Notes: generated from the sequence alone by a model not told the origin. A stretch of 13,475 bases of DNA from Ktedonobacter sp. (GCA_003450555.1 DMFQ01000482.1:1-13475); one strand, 5' to 3'; positions 1 to 8,186 are shown, counted from the stretch's first letter. Numbers and translations: made by a program.

Positions 1-53
1 AAGCAAATTAGTCCTATGCAGTATATTCTGGCTAGATGAGCTGAAGTCTAACT

Positions 54-2675
54 ATGATTTATCTCGACCATATCCTTGAAGCGACAAAAGGCGCACTCAT
101 TTATAGCGGGAAACAGAATCACTTCGATACCTTTTGTCATGATACGCGCCAGTTGATCCCAGGAGAGATGTTTGTGGCAGTGCGGGGAGAACAGAGCGAT
201 GGACACGATTACCTGCTTGATGCGGTAGGCCGGGGAGCAACTGGCCTGTTGTTAGAGGCGCGCGTTATGGCGTCACTCTCTGAAGAGATGCGCACTACGC
301 TAGCAGGCTCAGGCGCCACCACCATCACAGTAGGCGATACACGCGTGGCTTTACAGGACTATGCACGCTTCATCTTGCAGAGGTGGCATCCTACTGTCAT
401 AGCCGTGACCGGCAGTACGGGTAAAACGACGACGAAAGAGGCCATTGCCGCAGTGCTTTCGAGCAATTTCGCCACCTTCAAAAGCTGGCAAAATTATAAC
501 GATTTGCTTGGTCTCCCTCTCTCACTTGGTCGCCTGGAAGAGCACCATGAGTACGCTGTATTGGAATTGAGCTGTGATCATCCAGGGGAGATCAGTGATC
601 TCTGCCGAATTACTCATCCCCAGATTGGTGTCCTCACGAATATCAGCCCGACGCAGTTGCAGTATTTTGGTACGGTTGAGCAGCTTGCTGTAGAACTGGG
701 GGAACTGCTGACCGCACTGCCTGAAGAGGGGTTGGCGATTGTCAATGGAGATGATGAGTTGATCCGTCCTTTAATGGCACGCAGTGTCGCCCCTATTACA
801 ACCTTTACTCCATCGACGGTGCAAGATGTACAGGTAGCATGGGCATTGTCCTGCGTCCTGGTTGAGGCAAGCAATGATACGCACAATGAGCGCAGGGTAC
901 CACTTTCTTCGGGCCTTTTAGGGAAACATTATGTGACCACTATGCTCGTCGCCTATTATGTTGGAAGACAGTGCGGCTTGAAGGATGAGGAGATACAGCA
1001 GGCGCTTGCGCGCGTGCGTACGTTGCCAGGAAGGCTGTTTCCCCTGCCGGGACCAAACTTTACCACGCTCCTTGACGATACCCATAATGCTAATCCTGCC
1101 TCGATGATCGCGGGTTTGGAGACGCTCAAGGAACTTCCGACGGGTACGGGTTATCGCATTGCGGTGCTCAGTGACATGTTACGTTTAGGTGATTACGAGG
1201 AAGAGGCGCATCGCATCGTAGGGCAAAAAGCGGCCCACTGTGTCGATTATCTGATAACGCGTGGCGAACAAGCTGCCTTTCTGGCTGAAGCGGCACAAGC
1301 TGCTGGTCTGGCGGCGCAGAGAATCATTATCACCTCGACACATGAAGATGCGGCACGAGCCGCACGCTCCATTATAGAAATGCCGGGGAAGAATCAGCAG
1401 GGCACTGATCAGCAGGCAAAGGCAATTGTGCTCATCAAAGGCTCGGAGGAGACGCGCATGGAACGGGTAACCGAGATGCTCATGGCTGAACCTGCGCGCG
1501 CGCCAGAACTACTGGTACGCCAAACTCCCGGCTGGAAGCAGATCGTGGTCATGCGTGCGGATCGACCCACCTGGGTAGAGATCGATTTGAGTGCAATCGC
1601 CAACAATACCCGGCAGATCAAAAAGCTGGTTGGGCCACAGGTGCGCATTTTAGCAAGTCTCAAAGCTGATGCCTACGGTCATGGAGCGGTCAAAGTGGCG
1701 CGCACTGTGCTCCACAATGGATCAAGTATGCTGGGGGTGGCAACGGTGAGCGAGGCAAAGCCTTTACGCGAAGCTGGCATTGATGCACCCATTCTGGTAT
1801 TCGGTTATGTGCCCCCCTGGCAGATGCGCGAAGCTGTCAGATTAGGCCTGACCATCACCCTTTACGCGCTAGAAGCGGCTTATGCGCTTTCACGCGCAGC
1901 GCTTGCCCTTACGCAGAGCGTCAAAGTACATGTCAAGGTTGATACCGGTATGGGGCGACTGGGTATACGGGCAGAACAGGTCGATGAAATCCTGGCACTT
2001 GTACGCGCGATCCGGGTACTGCCTGGCCTTGAAATGGAGGGCATCTTTACCCATTTCGCGATGGCGGATGCGCAGGATTTATCGCATGCATACCTGCAAC
2101 TTGCGCGTTTTCAGCAAGTATTGCGCGCATTAGAGCGAGAAGGCTTGCGTCCACCGCTTGTTCATGCCGCCAACAGTGCAGCATTGCTGAGCCTGCCAGA
2201 AGCTCATTTTGACATGGTGCGACCGGGCATCGCTCTCTATGGACTTGATCCCTCGGCAGAAGTGCCCATCCCGGAGGATTTTCGTCCCGCGCTCTCGTTC
2301 AAAACTCAGGTGTCGCAGGTCAAAGTAATACCAGCCGGGGAGGGTATCAGCTACGGCTGTACCTATAAGACAGATAGGCCTACTCGGATAGCCGTACTGC
2401 CGGTTGGCTACGCAGACGGGTTCCGGCGAGCGCCTGCCAACTGGGGAAGTGTGCTACTTCATGGACAAGATGCGCCTCTTCTGGGGCGTGTGTGTATGGA
2501 TCAATGCATCATTGATGTGTCACATATCCGTGAAGCGCGCGTTGGAGATGAGGTGGTACTGATTGGACGGCAGGGAGAGGCATTACTCACCGCTGAAATG
2601 GTCGCCCAGCGCCTGGGTACCAGTAATTATGAGGTGGTTTCGGCTATCCTGGCTCGTGTACCGCGAGTGGATTGA
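54..2675 (+). CDS. Bifunctional-type MurF / alanine racemase fusion (MurF half probably degenerate)
   Basis: An 873-residue fusion. Residues about 1-490 match MurF, which adds D-Ala-D-Ala to UDP-MurNAc-tripeptide in the cytoplasm. Residues about 501-873 match PLP-dependent alanine racemase, which makes D-Ala from L-Ala. Visible MurF marks are the P-loop GSTGKTTT (Lys124), Glu171 in LELS, PGRLFP and DDTHNANPASM. A gapless comparison with E. coli MurF, recalled from memory, puts Gln201 at the invariant His of HLE, Leu215 at the carbamoylated Lys, and Tyr293/Thr296 at the Asn pair of GxHNxxN. The racemase half looks intact: the PLP lysine is in LKADAYGHG (Lys537), the catalytic tyrosine in SYG (Tyr767), and VDTGMGRLG, RPGIALYG and CMDQ are present. 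The start fits the MurF N-terminus, although no good Shine-Dalgarno precedes it. MurF-Alr fusions are known from Bacteroidetes. The racemase assignment is firm; ligase activity is doubtful. Confidence 0.93.
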   Translation: MIYLDHILEATKGALIYSGKQNHFDTFCHDTRQLIPGEMFVAVRGEQSDGHDYLLDAVGRGATGLLLEARVMASLSEEMRTTLAGSGATTITVGDTRVALQDYARFILQRWHPTVIAVTGSTGKTTTKEAIAAVLSSNFATFKSWQNYNDLLGLPLSLGRLEEHHEYAVLELSCDHPGEISDLCRITHPQIGVLTNISPTQLQYFGTVEQLAVELGELLTALPEEGLAIVNGDDELIRPLMARSVAPITTFTPSTVQDVQVAWALSCVLVEASNDTHNERRVPLSSGLLGKHYVTTMLVAYYVGRQCGLKDEEIQQALARVRTLPGRLFPLPGPNFTTLLDDTHNANPASMIAGLETLKELPTGTGYRIAVLSDMLRLGDYEEEAHRIVGQKAAHCVDYLITRGEQAAFLAEAAQAAGLAAQRIIITSTHEDAARAARSIIEMPGKNQQGTDQQAKAIVLIKGSEETRMERVTEMLMAEPARAPELLVRQTPGWKQIVVMRADRPTWVEIDLSAIANNTRQIKKLVGPQVRILASLKADAYGHGAVKVARTVLHNGSSMLGVATVSEAKPLREAGIDAPILVFGYVPPWQMREAVRLGLTITLYALEAAYALSRAALALTQSVKVHVKVDTGMGRLGIRAEQVDEILALVRAIRVLPGLEMEGIFTHFAMADAQDLSHAYLQLARFQQVLRALEREGLRPPLVHAANSAALLSLPEAHFDMVRPGIALYGLDPSAEVPIPEDFRPALSFKTQVSQVKVIPAGEGISYGCTYKTDRPTRIAVLPVGYADGFRRAPANWGSVLLHGQDAPLLGRVCMDQCIIDVSHIREARVGDEVVLIGRQGEALLTAEMVAQRLGTSNYEVVSAILARVPRVD

Positions 2676-2714
2676 TTCCCTTGGGACTTAGAGGGGAACT
2701 ACAACAATTTGAGG

Positions 2715-2764
2715 TATAGATGCGTATATTGGGGTGGTGAACTTGTCGTATGAGATACGCTATA
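2715..2764. repeat. Inverted repeats upstream of the lipid kinase
   Basis: GCGTAT at 2722-2727 is matched by ATACGC at 2755-2760, and flanking TATA on both sides can extend the pairing with a 3-nt bulge. Inside it, CGTAT (2747-2751) and ATACG (2755-2759) form a tight hairpin with loop GAG. It could be an operator or a leader hairpin for the lipid kinase; no convincing promoter was identified with it. Confidence 0.35.
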
Positions 2765-2826
2765 GAGCAGGGTAAAACAATCCACTTCCTTCTTTGCAAT
2801 AGAGCACTACACACAGGAACTTGTAC

Positions 2827-3792
2827 ATGATACCCAATAAAATGGTGAAAAATGACTCCACTGAAGGATTTCCTTCTGGCCGAGCTTCTTGCACGGCGGT
2901 GGTGATTGCGAATCCGGCTTCAGGCAGCTATCCCTATCATGAGCGGCAGGTGAAAGAAAGTCTTGTCTACTTGCGCCGATCAGGATGGAGTGTTGAGCTT
3001 CGACTAACGAGAGAGGCTGGCGACGCGGGCCGGATTGCGCGAGAAGCTGTCGCGCAAAAAGTCGATGTTGTCATTGCAGCTGGCGGCGATGGCACTATTA
3101 ACGAGATTATCCAGGAACTGGCTGGAAGCGAGACTGCACTGGGAGTTCTGCCCATGGGTACTGTCAATGTGTGGGCCAGAGAGACGAATATACCGCTGGA
3201 TAACACAGGCGCATGTGCTGTTTTACTGCATGGCGAACTGCGTCGTATTGACCTTGGCAAGGTGAATGAGCGCTATTTCCTGCTGATGGCCGGTATCGGC
3301 TTAGACGCTGTAGTGGCCCATGCAGTCGAGAAAAAACCTATCAAACGGCTGGGCGTGCTGGGTTATCTGCTTGTAGGAACGTGGTTGGGGCTTGGCTATG
3401 AAAGTTTTCGCGCGTATCTAACTATCAATGGGCGGCTGGTAAAGAAAAACGCTCTGCAAATTGTTGTTGGCAATACGCGGCTCTATGGCGGGGCGATCAA
3501 ATATACATGGAAGGCAAAGTGTGACGACGGCTTACTTGACGTGTGTGTGGTGCGTAAGCGCAGTTTCTTGGGAAGGATCGTCGTGTTTGGGGATTTTCTA
3601 TTGCACCGCGAGCAGCGTAGGCAGTGGGTGAGTTATGAAAGATGCCAGGCGTTAGAGGTGCGTACACGCAAGCCGGTTGCAATCCAGGTTGATGGTGATC
3701 CGTCAGGATATACTCCTGCCCGCTTTACAATTGCTCCCCAGGCGCTCAAGGTAATCGTTCCTCAGCAAACGCCGATAGGTTTATTTTCTTGA
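2827..3792 (+). CDS. Diacylglycerol kinase-family lipid kinase (YegS/BmrU-like)
   Basis: A 321-residue member of the DAGK catalytic-domain family, which uses ATP to phosphorylate diacylglycerol or a related lipid at the cytoplasmic membrane face. Visible motifs are the opening strand and NPASGS, GGDGTINE at residues 86-93 (nucleotide-binding loop), LPMGTVNVWARE, GIGLDA, DDGLLDV, and QVDGD near the end. The length of about 300 residues is normal for the family. I chose ATG 2827 because AGGAA at 2815-2819 lies 7 nt upstream; a TTG at 2821 would leave only 1 nt. The gene follows the MurF-Alr fusion after 151 nt. It may recycle diacylglycerol to phosphatidate, which would suit the PlsY/PgsA/GlpK genes further right. 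The exact lipid substrate cannot be read from the sequence. Confidence 0.9.
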   Translation: MIPNKMVKNDSTEGFPSGRASCTAVVIANPASGSYPYHERQVKESLVYLRRSGWSVELRLTREAGDAGRIAREAVAQKVDVVIAAGGDGTINEIIQELAGSETALGVLPMGTVNVWARETNIPLDNTGACAVLLHGELRRIDLGKVNERYFLLMAGIGLDAVVAHAVEKKPIKRLGVLGYLLVGTWLGLGYESFRAYLTINGRLVKKNALQIVVGNTRLYGGAIKYTWKAKCDDGLLDVCVVRKRSFLGRIVVFGDFLLHREQRRQWVSYERCQALEVRTRKPVAIQVDGDPSGYTPARFTIAPQALKVIVPQQTPIGLFS

Positions 3793-3804
3793 CAATACAG
3801 ATAC

Positions 3805-3835
3805 ACAGATTTCGCTCAACCTGAGCGAAATCTGT
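3805..3835. terminator. Bidirectional hairpin between convergent genes
   Basis: A perfect 14-bp inverted repeat (arms 3805-3818 and 3822-3835) with a 3-nt loop ACC. It lies 12 nt after the lipid kinase stop and 34 nt beyond the stop of the facing membrane-protein gene. Neither strand has a clean U-tract after the stem, so it is probably a transcription-end or mRNA-stabilising hairpin serving both genes rather than a classical intrinsic terminator. Confidence 0.65.
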
Positions 3836-3869
3836 TCCAAGACAAAAAGTAGCATAACATCGCTAAAGC

Positions 3870-4196
3870 TCAGCGCCTGAAATTGAACGCGATGTTAACT
3901 ACCATAATAGTGAGACAGACCAGACCTAATGCAATCAATCCACCGCTAAAAATGCCGCCGCCAGCAGTACCTAAAACGATGGCTGACAATGGGACGAGCA
4001 TGACTACCGAGACGATAGCCAGGGCCAGGCGCATTCCTGCTGGTACATTGCTACTACTAAATCCCTGTTGTGACGATAATTTCTGTCCTGCATATGAACC
4101 AATGAAAGGGTCTTTGTAGCCAGCTCCATAATTATCATAATGGGGTTCTTGCTCTTGACGATTGCTCTCATCGTAATCCATTCTTTGTTGTGACAT
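3870..4196 (-). CDS. Small two-helix membrane protein of unknown function
   Basis: 108 residues. The first 50 or so are polar and rich in Gln, Tyr, Ser and Asp, with no recognisable domain. Then come two hydrophobic helices, about residues 54-76 and 82-103, separated by a Gly-rich turn (GTAGGGIFSGG), and a short basic end FNFRR. That suggests an integral membrane protein with a long disordered N-terminal tail. A GAAGGAG ribosome site lies about 10 nt before the ATG. It may be co-transcribed with the unknown gene upstream (115-nt gap, same strand). I do not recognise a family. The start, good ribosome site and coherent two-helix pattern make it a credible gene. Confidence 0.7.
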   Translation of the reverse strand: MSQQRMDYDESNRQEQEPHYDNYGAGYKDPFIGSYAGQKLSSQQGFSSSNVPAGMRLALAIVSVVMLVPLSAIVLGTAGGGIFSGGLIALGLVCLTIMVVNIAFNFRR

Positions 4197-4311
4197 ACCA
4201 GGGTATCTCCTTCAAACTCAGTAGATGTAGTCACGCCTATGATTCAATCACTTTACATACGAATGGCTGTGTAAGGAGTTGCATTTCTTCTCATCTCACA
4301 TCATCAAGCTC

Positions 4312-5058
4312 TCATGCATCCATATTCAGGGAACCGCGAGAGCGCACGGTATCGAGAGCTTCTAGCACTTGTAAGATATCCTGGCAGACATCAGCTATAA
4401 CTTGTGGTAGCCAGTTCTCTGGATGGGGATGATCGGCGACAACTTCGTCTTCCTCGGTGTTATGGTCTAGTACATGCTGATTACGTCTCGTTTTCCGCTC
4501 CGGGCGAGTATTGTGATCATCGTGAAGGCTGCGCATACCATCGGGATGCCAGATAGGCAACTCTACGCGTTGTTGCAGTGTAAGTAGCTCTGGCTGCAGG
4601 CGATTTTCAAGTAAGGTCATGGTGATACCGGGTCGCGTCTCAATAGCACGACTGCTGTGCTCGCTGGCACGCAGCTTAAGCATCTGAATAAGCGAGAGTA
4701 AGGCCGTTTCTGAGATAGATGCCCCTTCTCCATTCAATACTAAGCTGTACGAGAGGTCAACTACCAATGGCGGAATATCGCGTGTATGCAGGTGTGGGCA
4801 ATCGTCTTCAGGCTCATGGAAGAAATCACAGACACCGCTCGGCCCATCAAGTGAGAGCGAGGTGTCGAGTGCACCCCATGTGAATGAAAAGGTACAGGTA
4901 CTGCGATGTTCCACCTCTTCACAACTGCCAGTGTGGCAAGTACAGGCAAATTCGCGTTCAAGTGAGCGTGAGTTTATCCAATATTCGGGATGTGTTATGA
5001 GTGAGGTATCGGTTGCTGCCTTGAGGAAACATTCCGTTACGTCTTCGTAGGTCAACAT
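4312..5058 (-). CDS. Unknown Cys/His-containing protein
   Basis: 248 residues, no family recognised. Counting from ATG 5058, the N-terminal half carries clustered possible metal ligands: Cys39, Cys41, His42, Cys46, His51 and Cys55, then Cys77, His81, Cys87, His89 and His91. The C-terminal half is charged, with an RPERKTRRN stretch, many His and acidic residues, and an amphipathic end. There is no signal peptide or membrane helix. The frame stays open to a TTG at 5127, but ATG 5058 has GAGGAG 9 nt upstream (5068-5073), whereas the TTG has no ribosome site and would leave almost no leader after the predicted promoter. It diverges from the winged-helix regulator, which might control it. A metal-binding role is inference only. 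Confidence 0.65.
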   Translation of the reverse strand: MLTYEDVTECFLKAATDTSLITHPEYWINSRSLEREFACTCHTGSCEEVEHRSTCTFSFTWGALDTSLSLDGPSGVCDFFHEPEDDCPHLHTRDIPPLVVDLSYSLVLNGEGASISETALLSLIQMLKLRASEHSSRAIETRPGITMTLLENRLQPELLTLQQRVELPIWHPDGMRSLHDDHNTRPERKTRRNQHVLDHNTEEDEVVADHPHPENWLPQVIADVCQDILQVLEALDTVRSRGSLNMDA

Positions 5059-5139
5059 TTTTACGTGCTCCTCACCGTTCAGTGTACAAACAAGACAGGA
5101 AGTACCTGATTGCTGATTCTCCTCCAACGGTGTGTTTCT

Positions 5140-5168
5140 ATATTACTGAGGACGGGGTGCGATGTCAA
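5140..5168 (-). promoter_or_regulatory. Promoter for the Cys/His protein gene
   Basis: On the minus strand, a perfect -35 TTGACA (5168-5163) and -10 TAATAT (5145-5140) are 17 nt apart. Transcription would begin near 5133, giving a leader of about 75 nt before ATG 5058. Its -35 box is 21 nt from that of the divergent promoter for the regulator gene, so one operator could control both. Confidence 0.7.
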
Positions 5169-5189
5169 TAAGCCCGGTAACTCAAAATC

Positions 5190-5218
5190 TTGACAAACAG
5201 AGCCTGATGATTTACTCT
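5190..5218 (+). promoter_or_regulatory. Promoter for the regulator-exporter pair
   Basis: A perfect -35 TTGACA (5190-5195) is followed after 17 nt by TACTCT (5213-5218), which matches only three of six -10 positions. It lies 41 nt before the regulator's ATG. The weak -10 would suit an activatable or autoregulated promoter. Confidence 0.5.
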
Positions 5219-5259
5219 ATTTACACGATCAAAAAAATTTTATCGATAGGGAATTCTTA

Positions 5260-6075
5260 ATGCAAGAAAGCTACGAACTCGAAACAATCGAACAACTGCG
5301 AGCAATTGCTGATATATTGCGCGTGCGCATCATTGATCTATTGCAAGAGCATCCCATGACAGTGACTCAATTGGGAGATACATTGGACATGACTCCCGCA
5401 AAAGTTCATTATCACGTACGAGAGTTGGAGAGGGTGGGTTTATTGCGCCTGGTTGAGACACGGGAAAAGGGAGGAATTCTTGAAAAGTATTATCAGCCTA
5501 TCGCGAAAGATATTTCTGTATCGAAGAACCTGTTCCTGACGGCGCCGCCCGATGAATCCTTAGCGACGACGAGTGCGTGGCTTGATCAAATGAAAGATGG
5601 CTTCCAGCGCGCTTTTCGTATTGCACTGGAGCAGAAAGATGAGCAACCAGACCTTGGACTAGGATTTTCGCATATCTATGTTACTACTGAGGAACAGAAG
5701 GAACTCTTTAAACAGATTGCTGAATTGCTAAAAAAGTATGAAAATCGACGCGCTCCGGATGGGGAAAAGGCGATGGTGGTTGCCCTGGTGAGCTACCCTC
5801 AAGAGACCCCACCGCCCGAACATGCATGGCCTGATGTCGTACCTGCTCCTACAGAGAATAATTGGATCGTAGGTGTGGCGCATTTTAAGCGAGATCAACT
5901 GGAGAAGATATTGGCGGATGGCAAACGTTTGGCTATCCACGTCACAGGTATATGCCAGTTTGCTCATGATATAAGCCCAGACCTTGCCGAGCGCGCTGTT
6001 GAGTACATTCACTTGATAGGGAAGCTAGAGGCTAGCGCGGCGGTACGTGAAGTATTGATGAAGAAACGTACGTAA
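5260..6075 (+). CDS. ArsR-like winged-helix transcriptional regulator
   Basis: 271 residues. Residues about 8-85 form an ArsR/HTH_20-type winged helix: helices around IADILRVRIIDLLQEHPMTV, a recognition helix near MTPAKVHYHVRELERVGLL, and a wing ending EKYYQPIAKDI. The remaining 180 or so residues are an effector or dimerisation region I cannot name; no cysteine metal site of the classic ArsR kind is visible. AGGGAA at 5248-5253 lies 6 nt before the ATG. The MFS gene begins 46 nt downstream on the same strand, so this is most likely the local regulator of that exporter, as in many drug-responsive HTH-MFS pairs. It may also control the divergent unknown gene, since their promoters are back to back. 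Confidence 0.88.
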   Translation: MQESYELETIEQLRAIADILRVRIIDLLQEHPMTVTQLGDTLDMTPAKVHYHVRELERVGLLRLVETREKGGILEKYYQPIAKDISVSKNLFLTAPPDESLATTSAWLDQMKDGFQRAFRIALEQKDEQPDLGLGFSHIYVTTEEQKELFKQIAELLKKYENRRAPDGEKAMVVALVSYPQETPPPEHAWPDVVPAPTENNWIVGVAHFKRDQLEKILADGKRLAIHVTGICQFAHDISPDLAERAVEYIHLIGKLEASAAVREVLMKKRT

Positions 6076-6121
6076 TGCTATCGACATAATTCCTATCGTC
6101 ATATCGAGGAGAACGAACACC

Positions 6122-7438
6122 ATGCCTACAGGAGCACTTACGCAGTCAGGGCCGCTTATACCGCTTCAGAAGATACCAGAGGTAGGACCGAAGCGCGGTA
6201 AAGGGTTCATGATTAACCGAAATTTTGCACTACTCGCAATTGGGCAAGCTATCTCTAACATGGGGGATTTCGTCTATACCACCACGCTGCTTGTCTGGGT
6301 TTTTACTCTCACTCACTCTGCCGCCGCCATCAGTGGAGTTTTGATAGCGCAATACGCCCCGGTATTCTTACTTGGTCCGGTGGCTGGGGTCTTCGTAGAT
6401 CGCTGGAATCGTCGCAGCACCATGATCGTGTCCGACTTGATACGGGCTGTAGCAACACTTGTCCCCTTTATGGTACCTGAGGCGCTGCGTCTGCCCACCA
6501 TTTATACAAGTGTCTTTCTACTCTCGACGTTTTCCCGTTTTTTCATGCCAGCTAGATCGGGTGTACTGCAAGTAATCGTCCCAGAGGAACGACAACCTCA
6601 GGCAGCATCCATCACACAGGCGACGTTTGCTCTCTCTTTTATCATTGGCCCGGCCATTGCGTCGCCGCTCTACTTTGCAGTTGGTCCATTGGTTGCTTCT
6701 CTTATCAACGCGGCCTCTTTTCTGGTCTCAGCCGTTTGCCTGCGATTAATACGAGCGCCAAAAGAGGCGCTCCACCCGTATTCAGTGGCTAAACCGGAAG
6801 AACGTCAGGGCGGAATTCGGCCAGTGATACACGAATTGCTGGTAGGATTTCGCTTTGTAGGGACGACACGAGTCTTGTTGATGGTTACCTGCCTGGCATT
6901 GATTGCTATGTTAGGTGCAGGTGCGCTTAATGCATTGGACATCATTTTTGTGACACGGAACTTACACGCAAGCGCTTCGCTTTATGGTCCCTTGACGGCG
7001 GTAGGAGGGTTGGGAGCCTTAATAGGTGCAATTGGCGCTGGCTTTGTCGCGAGAAAGATAGCTCCAAAGCATATTCTGACAGGCAGCGTCTTCATATTAG
7101 GTGTGGGCATAATCATCTATTCATTCCAGACCTTGATTATTATGGCCATGATTATCAACTTTCTCATCTGCATTCCACAGGGAGGCATAGATGTAGGATT
7201 TGGTCCGTTGTTGTTGAATGCCACGCCACAGGCGATGATGGGGCGAGTGCAATCGGTGATCGAGACAGCAATGTTTGGCACCAGCCTCATTTCTGTTGGC
7301 CTGGCCGGCTACTTTGGCCAATTTATCCCGGTTCCTATCATCTTCGCGATTGGCGGCTCGTTGATCGCACTATCGGGTATCTTTGGTTGGTTCACCCTGC
7401 CAAAGCCAGAAAAAGTGTCACAGGTACAAGCACTATAG
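6122..7438 (+). CDS. MFS exporter (MFS_3 / macrolide-efflux-like)
   Basis: 438 residues, strongly hydrophobic, with about twelve predicted membrane helices. After a polar leader of 29 residues the body starts INRNFALLAIGQAISNMGD, typical of the EntS/MefA-like MFS branch. The loop 2-3 signature GPVAGVFVDRWNRR is at residues 85-98. Such proteins use proton-coupled antiport to export drugs or siderophore-like compounds; the substrate cannot be inferred. GAGGAG at 6106-6111 lies 10 nt before the chosen ATG. Met30 (6209) would give a more usual MFS length but has a poorer ribosome site. The gene follows the winged-helix regulator by 46 nt and is probably co-transcribed with it. Confidence 0.9.
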   Translation: MPTGALTQSGPLIPLQKIPEVGPKRGKGFMINRNFALLAIGQAISNMGDFVYTTTLLVWVFTLTHSAAAISGVLIAQYAPVFLLGPVAGVFVDRWNRRSTMIVSDLIRAVATLVPFMVPEALRLPTIYTSVFLLSTFSRFFMPARSGVLQVIVPEERQPQAASITQATFALSFIIGPAIASPLYFAVGPLVASLINAASFLVSAVCLRLIRAPKEALHPYSVAKPEERQGGIRPVIHELLVGFRFVGTTRVLLMVTCLALIAMLGAGALNALDIIFVTRNLHASASLYGPLTAVGGLGALIGAIGAGFVARKIAPKHILTGSVFILGVGIIIYSFQTLIIMAMIINFLICIPQGGIDVGFGPLLLNATPQAMMGRVQSVIETAMFGTSLISVGLAGYFGQFIPVPIIFAIGGSLIALSGIFGWFTLPKPEKVSQVQAL

Positions 7439-7470
7439 TAACGTTAGACCCGTGGCGTGAATGAATCCGC

Positions 7471-7570
7471 ACTTCACTGGGACATGGTCTGTGATTTACG
7501 CAAAGGGAGTGAAATTCGCGTAGATGGTGAGCTATTCTGCAAAGATGGTGAGTTTACCGTGTAGGCAGCT
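7471..7570. repeat. Degenerate 20-21 bp tandem repeats
   Basis: Units begin at about 7471, 7491, 7511, 7531 and 7552. They share a loose pattern of ATT(C/T)-CG/GC-A followed by GATGGTGA. The ten-base core AGATGGTGAG occurs exactly twice, at 7522-7531 and 7543-7552, 21 bp apart, which is two helical turns. There is no open gene here. It may be a relic of a mobile-element end with multiple internal repeats, as IS21-family ends have, or a protein-binding array. Neither reading is proven. Confidence 0.45.
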
Positions 7571-7598
7571 TGCATCGTGCGCGTGAATTGTACGGGAA

Positions 7599-7638
7599 CA
7601 GAAGAGACAGAGGGGAGGCTACCTCTCTGTCTCTTCTG
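7599..7638. terminator. Long hairpin between MFS gene and greA
   Basis: Arms 7599-7615 and 7622-7638 pair over 17 bp with a single G-U wobble and a 6-nt loop. It ends 11 nt from the greA stop on the minus strand and follows the MFS gene by 160 nt, so it probably ends greA transcription and blocks read-through from both sides. There is no U-tract on either strand. Confidence 0.7.
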
Positions 7639-7649
7639 CTAGCTGTATG

Positions 7650-8171
7650 CTAGAACATGGGCTTAATAGAAAGGATGGTATAGTGAGTAACGCCACCAGG
7701 AGTGGATACGCTCACCTCATCGCCTTCCTTGTGCCCCAGAAGCGCTTTTCCGACCGGTGATTGGTCGGAGATCAAACCAGCTTTGGGATCGGCTTCAAAT
7801 GTCTCAACAATCTTGAAGTTGCGTGTTGCACCACTATCTGTCTCAACATTCACCTGCATACCGATACGAACTACTGGAGGACCGTTTTCAGTGTCATGCA
7901 TATCGGGTGTCATAATCACTGAGAGCGCGAGGATCGCCTCCAACTCGCTTATCTCACCCTCTACTTTGGCCTGATCGTGTTTGGCCTCCTCATAGGCGCT
8001 GCTTTCACTAATATCACCAGCCTCTTTTGCGTCATGAATATAGTCAGCGACCTCTTTTCGCTTAACTGTACGCAAGTATTCCAGGCGTTCCTGCTTCTTG
8101 GCGAAGCCCTCGGGTGTCAGGCGATAAACCTTCCGCTCTGTTTTTGCGTCACTCTGTCCACCAATACTCAT
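7650..8171 (-). CDS. greA: Transcript cleavage factor GreA
   Basis: GreA enters the secondary channel of RNA polymerase and stimulates cleavage of backtracked RNA. The 173-residue product has the N-terminal coiled coil with the acidic tip DISESSAYEEAKHDQ. Asp53 and Glu56 match the canonical Asp41/Glu44 that position Mg2+. A C-terminal FKBP-like domain follows (VGKALLGHKEGDEVSVSTP). Met at 8171 is the start because AGGAGG lies 8 nt upstream; the open frame continues upstream to 8267, but that extension lacks GreA similarity and a ribosome site. The N-terminus is about 12 residues longer than in E. coli GreA. The gene has its own promoter and a long leader, and converges on the MFS gene. Confidence 0.95.
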   Translation of the reverse strand: MSIGGQSDAKTERKVYRLTPEGFAKKQERLEYLRTVKRKEVADYIHDAKEAGDISESSAYEEAKHDQAKVEGEISELEAILALSVIMTPDMHDTENGPPVVRIGMQVNVETDSGATRNFKIVETFEADPKAGLISDQSPVGKALLGHKEGDEVSVSTPGGVTHYTILSIKPMF

Positions 8172-8177
8172 AAAAAA

Positions 8178-8186
8178 CTCCTCCTT
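8178..8186 (-). promoter_or_regulatory. Ribosome-binding site deciding the greA start
   Basis: On the minus strand AAGGAGGAG is followed by six T and then ATG 8171. This strong Shine-Dalgarno selects the inner ATG over the longer open frame. Confidence 0.9.

Noticed and set aside
1..39. End of an upstream gene (open frame ending TGA at 37-39)
   Set aside because: Only 12 codons are in the window, with no recognisable motif, so it cannot be told from chance.
5059..5127. Longer form of the Cys/His protein starting at TTG 5127
   Set aside because: No Shine-Dalgarno precedes the TTG and it would lie about 6 nt from the predicted transcript start, while ATG 5058 has GAGGAG at good spacing.
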